From Knoellia subterranea KCTC 19937 (lineage in GTDB: Bacteria; Actinomycetota; Actinomycetes; Actinomycetales; Dermatophilaceae): DNA of 64,000 nucleotides. The stretch covers positions 62,001-126,000 of the forward strand of contig NZ_AVPK01000008.1 in the NCBI RefSeq assembly GCF_000768685.1. The letters are read 5' to 3'. This document shows positions 27,030 through 35,906 of the stretch, in pieces. The notes beneath the pieces were generated by a model, which was not told where the DNA came from, made no database searches, and saw only the letters and a program-made list of their open reading frames with translations. How positions within the stretch are numbered: position 1 is the stretch's first letter; every line of letters starts with the position of its first letter. Both the position numbers and the translations under genes were made by a program.

Positions 27030-28214
27030 ATGCGCCTGCGTTCAGCTGCGGTCGGCATCGTCGCCGCCCTCACCCTCTCCGCCTGTGGTGGTGCCCTGCC
27101 CGACAACCTGCGCGGCGACGACTCGCACAGCTCGACCCACGGTGCGTCCGCCTCGGTCGCGCCGGCCAAGGTCAAGCCGGAGCCGCCGGACGTCGCCCTG
27201 CGCGCCGGTGAGAGCTTCCAGGAGCTGTCGATGGCGGCGAAGTACACGCCGAAGGCGCCCTACGGCACCGGCACCGACGACTACCGCTGCTTCCTCGTCG
27301 ACCCGAAATTCGCCCAGGACATGATCGTCAGCGGCGTCAAGGTCATGCCGGACAACCCGGCTGCGGTGCACCACGTCATCCTCTACAAGGTCGACGCAGC
27401 CAACGTCGCGGCGGCCCACGCCAAGGACGAGGCCGACCCCGGCGACGGATGGACCTGCTTCGGCGGGACCGGCATCAACGCGGGCCCGGGAGCGCAGCTC
27501 AACAACGCCGAGTGGGTGGGCGCCTGGGCTCCGGGTGGCGGTGAGCGCGTCATGTCCGAGGACATCGGCATCCCGCTGGCCAAGGGCACGCAGCTCGTCA
27601 TGCAGATGCACTACAACCTCCTGGCTGGCGGCGGCGCCGACCAGAGCAAGGCGCGTCTGCGACTCACACCGGCGAGCGCGGGCCAGAAGACTCCCCTCGA
27701 GACGATGCTGCTCCCGGCCCCCGTCGAACTGCCCTGCCGCAAGGGCACACCGGGCGAGCTGTGTGCCCGCACCCCCGCTGTGGCCGACATTCGCAAGCGC
27801 TTCGGCGAGCAGGTCGCGACGGCCGACCTGCTCCACCTGCTCTGCGGCGAGATCAAGCCCGGACCGACCCAGTCGTGCACCCGCCCGATCAACGAGACGT
27901 CGACGATCCGCGCCGTGTCCGGCCACATGCACCTGCTCGGCAAGTCGATCACGGTCGACGTCAACAAGGGGACACCGCAGGCCAAGCGCGTCCTCGACCT
28001 CCCGGTGTGGAACTTCGACGACCAGGGAGCCATCCCGCTCAAGAAGCCCGTGACCGTGAAGAAGGGCGACAAGATCACTGTCACCTGCACGCACGACCAG
28101 GCGATGCGCGATGTGCTTCCGGCCTATGAAGGCACGAAGGAGCGCTACGTCGCGTGGGGCGAGGGCACGACCGACGAGATGTGCCTCGGCATCGTCCTCA
28201 TGACCAGAGGCTGA
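27030..28214 (+). CDS. Lipoprotein with a copper type II ascorbate-dependent monooxygenase-like fold
   Basis: The signal peptide ends in the lipobox LTLSAC, so the 394-aa protein is predicted to be on the outer face. The mature protein shows the pattern of the peptidylglycine/dopamine-beta monooxygenase family: DDYRCFLVDP, the His pair in AAVHHVILYK (first copper site), QMHYNLL and VSGHMHLLGKS (His ligands of the second site), and a late Met in TTDEMCLGIVL. Eukaryotic members hydroxylate peptides or catecholamines. The substrate of bacterial members is unknown. All expected metal ligands appear present. A leaderless promoter is predicted. It converges on the GNAT gene. Confidence 0.82.
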   Translation: MRLRSAAVGIVAALTLSACGGALPDNLRGDDSHSSTHGASASVAPAKVKPEPPDVALRAGESFQELSMAAKYTPKAPYGTGTDDYRCFLVDPKFAQDMIVSGVKVMPDNPAAVHHVILYKVDAANVAAAHAKDEADPGDGWTCFGGTGINAGPGAQLNNAEWVGAWAPGGGERVMSEDIGIPLAKGTQLVMQMHYNLLAGGGADQSKARLRLTPASAGQKTPLETMLLPAPVELPCRKGTPGELCARTPAVADIRKRFGEQVATADLLHLLCGEIKPGPTQSCTRPINETSTIRAVSGHMHLLGKSITVDVNKGTPQAKRVLDLPVWNFDDQGAIPLKKPVTVKKGDKITVTCTHDQAMRDVLPAYEGTKERYVAWGEGTTDEMCLGIVLMTRG

Positions 28215-28216
28215 CC

Positions 28217-28705
28217 TCAGAGCAGGAACTCGAGATCGACCTCGTCACGCAACGGGATGCCGTCGAGGCCGGTCTCGGGGATCTGCGGTTTGAGCCTGCG
28301 CGCCTCGGCCACTGCGCCCACGCGCAGCGCGCTCAACCGGAACCCGGCCTGTTGGTAGAACCACAGCGCTCGGGTGTTGTCGTTCGTCGTCGTGACGCGG
28401 ACCCGCGTCGCGCCGACGTCCCGGGCGCTGTCGATGAGTGCCCGGAGCAGTGCCGACCCGACACCTCCGCGGTCGAACGCGTTGATCGTCACGAGGTCGA
28501 CCGTGTCGTCGCCCACGTGGTAGGTCAACAGACCGACGAGCTCGGTGCCCCGTTCGGCGATCCAGCCGGGGAGTCGGCTCGCGTCGACCCGGCCGAGCGT
28601 GCCCAGGGCGACGTGGATGTCGTGCCACTCCCGCGTGAGGATCTCCGCAACGACGTTGTGGTCGGCGTCGGTCACCGGTCGCAGGGTCAACTCCGTGTCG
28701 GTCAT
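28217..28705 (-). CDS. GNAT-family N-acetyltransferase
   Basis: The 162-aa protein has the GNAT core: TLRPVTDADHNVVAEIL, LVGLLTYHVGDDTVDLVTINAF, RGGVGSALLRALIDSARDVG as the acetyl-CoA loop, and NDNTRALWFYQQAGFRLS. Substrate unknown. Its ATG overlaps the stop of the upstream LOG gene by 4 bp, so the two are co-translated. Confidence 0.88.
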   Translation of the reverse strand: MTDTELTLRPVTDADHNVVAEILTREWHDIHVALGTLGRVDASRLPGWIAERGTELVGLLTYHVGDDTVDLVTINAFDRGGVGSALLRALIDSARDVGATRVRVTTTNDNTRALWFYQQAGFRLSALRVGAVAEARRLKPQIPETGLDGIPLRDEVDLEFLL

Positions 28706-29823
28706 GTCGTCCTCCCACGAGCGAGGACGACCTCCGCGGCTTCCTCGACAGTGTCGACGAGGTGCACGGCCTGACCCATCCCGCGGTCCCGACCGAGTGC
28801 CTCGATGGCGTGCCACACCGGCACCTCGCGCGACCAGTGGTCGGTGCCGACGAGGACAAGGGGCGGCAACGGATGCTCCGCCTCGGCGTAGTACAGCGGC
28901 GTGATCGACTGGAAGATCTCCTGCACGGTCCCCGCCGCCCCGTGCAGCACGATGAGCCCTGCGGTCGAGCGCGCAAGCAGCCCGTCCTCGCGGATGGCGT
29001 TGCTGAAGTACTTCGCGATGCCGTTGCAGAACACGTTGGGCGGCTCATGACCGTAGAACCACGTCGGGATACCGATGGAGCGAACTCCGTTGTCCCGCAA
29101 TGGTTCTGACACCAGGTCGTCATGGACGGCCAGGGCCGACGTGGCCCAGTCCGCGATCGAGGGACGGAAGGACGGTATGCCGGCCAGTCGCTTCACAGCG
29201 TCCGTGACCTGATCCTCGGTGCGGCACAGCGCGCCCAGGTTCGCGGCCTCCATCGCGCCCGGGCCACCGCCGGTTGCGACGACGAGTCCTGCGGAGGCGA
29301 GCCGATGTCCGAGACGGGCGGCGCCGGCATACGCCTCGCTGTCGCGCGTCAGCGCGTGTCCGCCCATGACCCCGACGACCGGTGCATTGCCGACGAACTC
29401 GGTCAGGGCGTCACTGACGGAGTCGTCGTGGATGGCACGCAACAGCGTGACGAAGACGTCGTGGTGCAGGTCGGCCTCTCGCGACCACGCGTAGGCGCGC
29501 GCATCGGGAGTCTGGTCGTATCCGTAGGGGGCGAGACCGGCATACAGCTCGTGGGGTTGGTAGAGGGACGCGCGATAGGGGTTGACCGGGGCGTGCGGGT
29601 CCGTCGGGAAGACGAGGGCACCGTGGAGGCGCAGGTGCTCGTCAAGCTCGGGGGAGAGGCGGCCGCCGAGGACGACGAGGCCCTCGAGGTCGGTGCGGGC
29701 GAGGAGCCGCTCCTCGTGCCGGGTCAGGTCGAGGTCCTGAAGCCGCAGGCCGCTCAGCGGTGCGCCACTGCCCAGAGCCTCACCGAGGTCGCGCAGGTTC
29801 TCGATCTCGTTCATGGTTCCCAT
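28702..29823 (-). CDS. LOG-family protein (Rossmann fold)
   Basis: The 373-aa protein contains a LOG/lysine-decarboxylase-like domain: VVGVMGGHAL, GLVVATGGGPGAMEAANLGA (PGxMEA-type), and LHGAAGTVQE at the second motif, usually PGGxGTxxE. Smaller LOG proteins release cytokinin bases from nucleotides. This one has an N-terminal extension of about 140 residues and the altered second motif, so substrate and activity are uncertain. The start is 29823; the in-frame ATG at 29814 is equally possible. It forms a two-gene unit with the GNAT gene. Confidence 0.85.
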   Translation of the reverse strand: MGTMNEIENLRDLGEALGSGAPLSGLRLQDLDLTRHEERLLARTDLEGLVVLGGRLSPELDEHLRLHGALVFPTDPHAPVNPYRASLYQPHELYAGLAPYGYDQTPDARAYAWSREADLHHDVFVTLLRAIHDDSVSDALTEFVGNAPVVGVMGGHALTRDSEAYAGAARLGHRLASAGLVVATGGGPGAMEAANLGALCRTEDQVTDAVKRLAGIPSFRPSIADWATSALAVHDDLVSEPLRDNGVRSIGIPTWFYGHEPPNVFCNGIAKYFSNAIREDGLLARSTAGLIVLHGAAGTVQEIFQSITPLYYAEAEHPLPPLVLVGTDHWSREVPVWHAIEALGRDRGMGQAVHLVDTVEEAAEVVLARGRTT

Positions 29824-29839
29824 CCTGCCCCGCTGGCCC

Positions 29840-29845
29840 TAGCGT
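29840..29845 (+). promoter_or_regulatory. -10 box TAGCGT, 6 nt before the PLD-like start (leaderless)
   Basis: TAGCGT ends 6 nt before ATG 29852. The LOG gene starts on the other strand only 28 bp away, so the two promoters overlap. Confidence 0.5.
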
Positions 29846-29851
29846 TGAAGC

Positions 29852-31594
29852 ATGCGCGCGCATGCCGTGTCGGGTGGGCTGACCGTCCACGCGATCGGGG
29901 GTACCAACACGGTGCTTCTCGGCTGGGACCTCGAGGACCCCGCGGGGTGTCTGGGGTTCGCCGTGCGTCGCACCGATCTCGGACCGTCGCCCTCGCGACG
30001 GCGCACCGGTGAGACGGTGTGGTTGCGTGGCATGAAGACGTTCGGGACGGTCGTCGCGGACCCGCCGCCGGGGAGTGACTGGTCGACGCGCGACCATCCC
30101 ATCCAGGGGTTCCAGTGGGGCGACTACACGGCGCGCCCCGGGCACACCTACCGGTATGCCGTTGTCGCCCTGGGCGGGGAGCCCGCGGCTCTCGTGGAGC
30201 TCGCCGAGACCAGCGTCAGGGTGCGTACGGAGGTCGAGGACGACGGCGTGCACGGGGTGTGGTTCAACCGGGGCGTCGCCGGGTCGCAGGCGTTCGCCAA
30301 GCGGTTCTGCGGGTGGATGCCGGCGCGTGCGATCGCCGACGCCGAGGAGTCTCCGGCGATGGTGTGGCTGTCACGAGGACTGGGGGAGGCGTTCGTCGCG
30401 TTCTGCGAGCAGGCGAGCGGGACCGGGTTCGGTCTGCGCGGCGCCTTCTACGAATTCACTTGGGAGACAGGGCTGTTGGCGCTGGCGGCGGCCCGGGATC
30501 GTGGCGCCGACGTCGAGCTCGTCGTCCATGGGCGCGACCGCGACGGCGCAAGATCGGACGACACCACCTCGACGCAGGCGAAGGCTGCGGCCGCGAAGTA
30601 CGGCCTCGACACGGGTGACACCATCCGGTGGCGCGACGCCGCGAACTCGTCCGCATTGCACCACCACAAGTTCCTTGTGCTGCTCGAGGGCGACACCCCG
30701 GTCGCGGTGTGGACTGGTTCGACGAACCTCACCCGCGGTGCCGTCTTCGGTCACTCCAACGTGGGCCACGTCGTGCGCGACCCCGCCGTGGCCCGCCAGT
30801 TCCTCGACGAGTGGGAACGCCTTCGGGACAACGAGACCACGGCCGAGCTGCGCCTTGCCCACGAGGCGTCCAACACCGTCGTCGAGGTGACCCCACCGCA
30901 ACGGGGGTCGACCGTGGTCCTCGCGCCACGTCATACGAAATCGACTGTCCTGCACTGGTTTGCCGACGTCTTCGACCACGGCGCGACCAGCGCGCACATC
31001 ACCGGTGCGTTCGGCCTCAACGAGCTGTTCCGCGACACCCTGCGCGTGGCGAAGCCGACCACCGTTCGCACCGTGCTGCTCGACAAGTGGCCGCCGCGCG
31101 AGCAGGCCGTCCCTCGCACCGACCCCAACGTGCGCATCTCCACGGGTGCGCACATCACCGGTGGCGGGCTGGCGCAGTGGGCCGAGGAATCGCTGACGGG
31201 CTTCAACACGCACGTGAAGTACGTGCACACCAAGATCATCCTCGTCGACCCGATGGGCGCCGACCCCGTTGTGCTCACGGGCTCGGCGAACTACAGCGCG
31301 GCGTCGACGGTGAGCAACGAGGAGAACACGCTCGTGCTGCGCGGCGGCGGTCGAGGCCCGGCCTCGTCACGCGCCGCGATCCGTCGCGTGGCGGACATCT
31401 ACCTCACCGAATACCACCGCCTCTTCATGCACTTCGTCTTCCGGGCCTGGTTGGAGCGACGCGAGATGGTCACGGGCGCGCGGCAGGAGCCGGGTCACCT
31501 CGTCGAGTCGGACGCGTGGACCGGGCCCTACTACCGCGCTGGGTCCTGGCAGGAGCTGCAGCGGCGGGTGTTCTCCGGGCAGGCGGCTGACTAG
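29852..31594 (+). CDS. Phospholipase D-like (HKD) domain protein, 580 aa
   Basis: An N-terminal domain of about 110 residues looks like a beta-rich, fibronectin-type module (LGFAVRRTDLG, RPGHTYRYAVVALGG). Two PLD half-sites follow. The second is canonical (VHTKIILVDP with TGSANYS). The first keeps His and Lys (HHHKFLVLLEGD with TGSTNLT), but the Asp at the HxKxxxxD position is Leu. PLD-superfamily members are phosphodiesterases acting on lipids or nucleic acids. There is no signal peptide or membrane helix, so it should be cytoplasmic, which favours a nucleic-acid or defence-type role over lipid hydrolysis. That role is inference. Confidence 0.85.
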   Translation: MRAHAVSGGLTVHAIGGTNTVLLGWDLEDPAGCLGFAVRRTDLGPSPSRRRTGETVWLRGMKTFGTVVADPPPGSDWSTRDHPIQGFQWGDYTARPGHTYRYAVVALGGEPAALVELAETSVRVRTEVEDDGVHGVWFNRGVAGSQAFAKRFCGWMPARAIADAEESPAMVWLSRGLGEAFVAFCEQASGTGFGLRGAFYEFTWETGLLALAAARDRGADVELVVHGRDRDGARSDDTTSTQAKAAAAKYGLDTGDTIRWRDAANSSALHHHKFLVLLEGDTPVAVWTGSTNLTRGAVFGHSNVGHVVRDPAVARQFLDEWERLRDNETTAELRLAHEASNTVVEVTPPQRGSTVVLAPRHTKSTVLHWFADVFDHGATSAHITGAFGLNELFRDTLRVAKPTTVRTVLLDKWPPREQAVPRTDPNVRISTGAHITGGGLAQWAEESLTGFNTHVKYVHTKIILVDPMGADPVVLTGSANYSAASTVSNEENTLVLRGGGRGPASSRAAIRRVADIYLTEYHRLFMHFVFRAWLERREMVTGARQEPGHLVESDAWTGPYYRAGSWQELQRRVFSGQAAD

Positions 31595-31597
31595 GGT
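31592..31597 (+). promoter_or_regulatory. -10 box TAGGGT, 6 nt before the aldehyde dehydrogenase start (leaderless)
   Basis: TAGGGT overlaps the stop codon of the PLD-like gene and ends 6 nt before ATG 31604. Confidence 0.5.
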
Positions 31598-31603
31598 CGA
31601 AGC

Positions 31604-33067
31604 ATGGCCGCAGTGACTCAGAAGTCCGTGCTCTCATCCGTCCCCACCCAGCTCCTCATCGGGGGTGAGTGGCGCGGTTCAGCGAACGGGGCGACCTTCC
31701 CCGTCGAGGATCCCGCGACAGGGTCCGTGCTCGTCGAGGTGGCCAACGGAACGATCTCCGACGGGGGCGCGGCACTGGATGCAGCCGTTGCGGCACAGGC
31801 GGATTGGGCCGCGACGGCTCCACGAGAGCGCGGCGAGATCCTGCGGCGCGCGTTCGAGGTCCTCACTGCTCGGGCCGACGAGTTCGCGATGCTCATGACG
31901 CTCGAGATGGGCAAACCGCTCGCCGAGGCGCGCGGCGAAGTCGCCTACGGGGCCGAGTTCTTCCGGTGGTTCAGTGAGGAGGCCGTGCGGATTCACGGCC
32001 GGTATGCCGTCAATCCCGCCGGGGGATCGCGTCTCCTCACGATGCAGAAGCCCGTGGGTCCCACGTTCATGATCACGCCGTGGAACTTCCCGCTCGCGAT
32101 GGGGACGCGCAAGATCGGGCCGGCGATCGCGGCCGGCTGCACGATGGTCGTCAAGCCGGCGCACGAGACGCCCCTGTCGATGCTGGCGCTCGCGGCACTG
32201 CTGGAGGAAGCCGGCCTGCCGGCGGGAGTCCTCAACGTCGTCACCACCGCCGACACTGCGGCCGTCTCCGAGCCGATCATCCGCGACCCGCGGCTGCGCA
32301 AGCTGACCTTCACCGGGTCGACGGCCGTCGGTCGGCTTCTCGTCGAGCAGTCGGCGGAGCAGCTGCTGCGAGTGTCGATGGAGCTCGGCGGCAACGCACC
32401 GTTCCTCGTGTTCGAGGACGCCGACCTCGACGCGGCCGTCGACGGCGCGATGCTCGCGAAGATGCGCAACATCGGTGAGGCCTGCACGTCGGCCAACCGG
32501 TTCCTCGTGCACCAGTCGGTGGCGGGCGAGTTCGCCAAGGCCCTGGCTGCTCGGATGGGCGGGCTCATGGTGGGGAAGGGGACCAAGAAGGGTGTCGAGG
32601 TCGGGCCGCTCATCACGGCCAAGGCACGCGAGGGCGTCGACGAACTCGTGCAGGACGCCGTGTCGCGAGGGGCTCGGGTGCTCACCGGTGGTGAGAAGGT
32701 CGCCGGGCGTGGACACTTCTACGCGCCGACAGTCCTGGCCGACGTGCCCTCCGACGCGCGGGTGCTGGCCGAGGAGATCTTCGGTCCGGTCGCACCCATC
32801 ACGACCTTCACCGACGAAGCCGAGGCGATCCGGCTCGCCAACTCCACCGAGTACGGCCTCGTCGCCTACGCCTACACGCGCGACCACGCCCGGGTGCTGC
32901 GGGTGAGCGAGGCTCTCGAGTTCGGGATGGTCGGCATCAACACCGGCATCGTCTCCAACGCGGCTGCCCCCTTCGGTGGGGTCAAGCACTCGGGGTTCGG
33001 GCGCGAAGGCGGCTTCGAGGGCATCCACGAGTACCTCGAGACCACCTACGTCTCCCTCAACCCCTGA
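31604..33067 (+). CDS. NAD(P)-dependent aldehyde dehydrogenase, succinate-semialdehyde dehydrogenase type
   Basis: The 487-aa enzyme has all ALDH hallmarks: TPWNFPLAMGTRKIGPAIAAG, FTGSTAVGRLL for the Rossmann loop, Glu260 in MELGGNAPF, Cys294 in GEACTSANRF and EIFGPVAPI. The sequence is closest in style to GabD/YneI-type enzymes that oxidise succinate semialdehyde to succinate. A GABA aminotransferase gene is not adjacent, so the physiological substrate is not fixed. Confidence 0.9.
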   Translation: MAAVTQKSVLSSVPTQLLIGGEWRGSANGATFPVEDPATGSVLVEVANGTISDGGAALDAAVAAQADWAATAPRERGEILRRAFEVLTARADEFAMLMTLEMGKPLAEARGEVAYGAEFFRWFSEEAVRIHGRYAVNPAGGSRLLTMQKPVGPTFMITPWNFPLAMGTRKIGPAIAAGCTMVVKPAHETPLSMLALAALLEEAGLPAGVLNVVTTADTAAVSEPIIRDPRLRKLTFTGSTAVGRLLVEQSAEQLLRVSMELGGNAPFLVFEDADLDAAVDGAMLAKMRNIGEACTSANRFLVHQSVAGEFAKALAARMGGLMVGKGTKKGVEVGPLITAKAREGVDELVQDAVSRGARVLTGGEKVAGRGHFYAPTVLADVPSDARVLAEEIFGPVAPITTFTDEAEAIRLANSTEYGLVAYAYTRDHARVLRVSEALEFGMVGINTGIVSNAAAPFGGVKHSGFGREGGFEGIHEYLETTYVSLNP

Positions 33068-33178
33068 CACCTGGCTCCATCGTTCGACCCGCCAGAAATG
33101 GCGGGCGATCGACGCAACGTTTTCCCCCGGCTCCCGCGTCTTGTTCCACACAGGGACAGTCGAGCTCGAGGGGGAGTC

Positions 33179-34504
33179 ATGGTTGGCACGGGGAACGGTG
33201 CACGGGGCGTGAGTCGCTCGGGGAACGGCGCGGTGGGGACGGAGCGCTTCACACCGCTCATCGTGGGAGGTGACATCGGCGCGTACTCGCTCGCCCGGTC
33301 ATTCCACGACGGCCACGGGATGCGATCCGTGGTCGTCTCCCGCCTCGCGGGGTGGCATGTCGCCGACTCGGCGATCATCGACCACGTACTGTGTGAGGAC
33401 CCCGGCGACCCGGAGGTCCTGGTCGACACCTTGCGCAGCATTGCGGCGCAACGCCCGGGTGAGCGCTTCCTGCTGCTCGGGTCGGCCGATGCCGCGGTCA
33501 CGTCGATCGTGCGGATTCGCGACGAGCTCAAGGGTCTTGACAGTCGGTGGGTGGCGCCCTACGTCGGGATGGAGCAGCTCCGGGCCGGGACCGAGAAGCA
33601 GAACTTCGCCCGACTGTGCGAGGACCTGGACGTCGGCCACCCACGAACGGTGACGATCGATCTCGGCTCCTCCGGGGACCTCGACGTCGACCTGCCGTTC
33701 GGCTTCCCCATCGTCGTCAAGCCGGCTGTCGGCTCGAGATGGAAGGAGGCTCCCTTCCCCGGCCAGAAGAAGGTCCATGTCGTCGGTTCCCGGGACGAGG
33801 CCATCGCCCTCGTGAACCGGGCGCGAGCCTCTGGCTATGACCACCACCTCGTCCTCCAGGAGTTCATCCCCGGTGACGACCAAGGCATGCGGATCCTCAC
33901 CTGCTACTGCGATTCCGACTCCCGAATCCGGTTCGCGTCGTGGGGCCGCACTCTTCTCGAGGAGCACACGCCCGGAGCGCTGGGAAACCCAGCGGCGATC
34001 CTCACCGGGGTGAACCCGGAGGCCGTCGAGCAGGCGCAACGGATCTGTTCCCGGTTGGGGTGGACGGGCTACGCGAACTTCGACCTCAAGGTCGACCCCC
34101 GTGACGGGCGCACGCTGTTCCTCGAGCTGAACCCCCGTCTCGGCCGGTCCAACGGCTACATCGAGGCGGCGGGCCGCAACCCGGTGTCCTGGTACGTCCG
34201 GGACCACTTCGATGGGGGACTCGGCGATGAGCCGGGCGCCGTCGTGCAGGCACAACGCGAGGCGCTCTACACGGTCGTGCCGCTGTCTCTCGTCAAGCAC
34301 TACACCACGCTCCCGGACGCACGTGCGGCCCTCGACCGCGTGCTCGCCACAGGGGCTGTGCTCAACCCGCTGATCAATCCGCGAGTTGAGCACAGCCCCA
34401 GGCGCTGGGCCCACATCGCCGCCGCCATGGCGAACTACGTGCTCAAGTTCCGACGCCACTACCAGCCCGCCCCGGCAGGCACCCAGTCACGGGTGTGGGC
34501 GTGA
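33179..34504 (+). CDS. ATP-grasp carboxylate-amine ligase-like protein (COG3919 type)
   Basis: The 441-aa protein starts at ATG 33179 after GAGGGGGAG. The N-terminal part has VVGGDIGAYSLARSFH-like Rossmann features, and the ATP-grasp region runs from FPIVVKPAVGSRWKEAP through LVLQEFIPGDDQGMRI to LFLELNPRLGRSNGYIEAAG. The group includes the D-aspartate ligase Aslfm of Enterococcus faecium, which builds peptidoglycan cross-bridges. Micrococcalean actinobacteria also have varied cross-bridges, so a wall role is attractive but unproved. There is no signal peptide. It converges on the ABC permease gene. Confidence 0.8.
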   Translation: MVGTGNGARGVSRSGNGAVGTERFTPLIVGGDIGAYSLARSFHDGHGMRSVVVSRLAGWHVADSAIIDHVLCEDPGDPEVLVDTLRSIAAQRPGERFLLLGSADAAVTSIVRIRDELKGLDSRWVAPYVGMEQLRAGTEKQNFARLCEDLDVGHPRTVTIDLGSSGDLDVDLPFGFPIVVKPAVGSRWKEAPFPGQKKVHVVGSRDEAIALVNRARASGYDHHLVLQEFIPGDDQGMRILTCYCDSDSRIRFASWGRTLLEEHTPGALGNPAAILTGVNPEAVEQAQRICSRLGWTGYANFDLKVDPRDGRTLFLELNPRLGRSNGYIEAAGRNPVSWYVRDHFDGGLGDEPGAVVQAQREALYTVVPLSLVKHYTTLPDARAALDRVLATGAVLNPLINPRVEHSPRRWAHIAAAMANYVLKFRRHYQPAPAGTQSRVWA

Positions 34505-34505
34505 G

Positions 34506-35906
34506 TCAGGCGTCGATGCGCAGAGCCTCGACGGGGGACACGGCGACGGCTCGACGCGCCGGGCGTTGGGACGACACGAGGACGAGCACGACGCCCGCGA
34601 CAGCGATGCCGACAAGGGCACCGACCGGCATACCCCAGACGAGACCTGCGGTCTCGGCACCGACGAGCGACTGCGCACCCGCCGTCCCGTAGACGATGCC
34701 GAGCACCGCCCCGAAGACCACCGCGGAGGCGGACAGAGCGACGGACTCCTTCGTGATCATCGAACGCACCTGGCGTCGAGTGAACCCGAGCGAGCGGAGC
34801 AGCCCGATCTCGCGATGGCGCTGGATGACGGTGAGCGACATGGTGCTGACGAAGCCGACGGCCGCAATGATCGCCGAGATGACGATGATGCAGATGAGGA
34901 TGATCGTCGTGACCTCGTAGACCTGGTCGGCCTGGGCGCGCTGGGCCGGGTCGAGCTCCCACGAGGTGATCGACTCGCGCAGTGCCGACATGCCCGACGC
35001 GAAGGTCGTGACGAGGGCAACGCCGATGACCAGCCCCATCGTCGATCGCGTCGTCCGCAGCGGGTCGAGCAGGGCGTTGCGCCGGGCGACGACGCTCGAC
35101 GGGTCGCGGCCGAGCACCGAACTCAGGGTGGCGACGACCCGCGGGATGACGAACCGTGCACCGATGAGGAACCCGGTCCCCGACCCGGCAGCACCGACGA
35201 ACGCGAGGAGGAACCCTGCGCCGGGGTTGGACTCACCGACCACGGCCCCGAGGAGCAGGACGGCGAGGCCGCCGACGATTCCGATTCCTGCGAGGAGCGC
35301 CCGGATGACCGAGGTGCGGTGCGGTGCGGGGGTGTAGGCGGCCGTGCCGGCGAGCGCCGCCGCCGGCGACACACGCAGGATCCCGCGCGACCCGAACCAG
35401 CCGGCGATCATCGCCGACAACGTGATCGCGACGAACGCCACGACGAGCTGCACGTCTCCGAGCGCGTATTCGGCCTCCGGCAGGGTGTCTCGCGCGACGA
35501 GCACCATCCGGACGAGGTGCGTGAGGAGGGTGCCCAGGACGATGCCGGCCACGGCACCCATCCCACCGACAGCGGCCGTGCTGCGCATGACCGACGTCCG
35601 CAGCTCCCGACCGCGGGATCCGAGGAGTCGGAGCAGCGCGATGTGCCGCAGTCGCCCCGAGATGACCGTGTCGACGGCGCCGACGATGACGACCGTCCCG
35701 ACATACAGCGCGATGAGGATGAAGACTCCAGCGACGATGCCGAGGAGGAGTCCGACTGACCCGCCCGACGCCTCGCTCATCGTCGTGAGGATCGACGAGG
35801 TCATGATGAGGACGGCGGCGTACGCGCCGCACAGTCCCGCGACGAGCCCCACGGTGCCGAGTTCACGCAGGCTGCCGAGGGTGAGGTTGCGGTTCGGGCC
35901 AGTCAT
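34506..35906 (-). CDS. FtsX-family ABC transporter permease
   Basis: The 466-aa protein has about eight membrane helices in two FtsX-like halves. The typical FtsX segment appears in each: LRHIALLRLLGSRGRELRTSV in the first and HREIGLLRSLGFTRRQVRSM in the second. The C-terminus RRAVAVSPVEALRIDA is the usual MacB/FtsX end. It overlaps its ATPase gene by 4 bp (ATGA). Such pairs export or sense antimicrobial peptides and lipids. The two-component system at 37222-39104 could regulate it. Confidence 0.92.
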   Translation of the reverse strand: MTGPNRNLTLGSLRELGTVGLVAGLCGAYAAVLIMTSSILTTMSEASGGSVGLLLGIVAGVFILIALYVGTVVIVGAVDTVISGRLRHIALLRLLGSRGRELRTSVMRSTAAVGGMGAVAGIVLGTLLTHLVRMVLVARDTLPEAEYALGDVQLVVAFVAITLSAMIAGWFGSRGILRVSPAAALAGTAAYTPAPHRTSVIRALLAGIGIVGGLAVLLLGAVVGESNPGAGFLLAFVGAAGSGTGFLIGARFVIPRVVATLSSVLGRDPSSVVARRNALLDPLRTTRSTMGLVIGVALVTTFASGMSALRESITSWELDPAQRAQADQVYEVTTIILICIIVISAIIAAVGFVSTMSLTVIQRHREIGLLRSLGFTRRQVRSMITKESVALSASAVVFGAVLGIVYGTAGAQSLVGAETAGLVWGMPVGALVGIAVAGVVLVLVSSQRPARRAVAVSPVEALRIDA

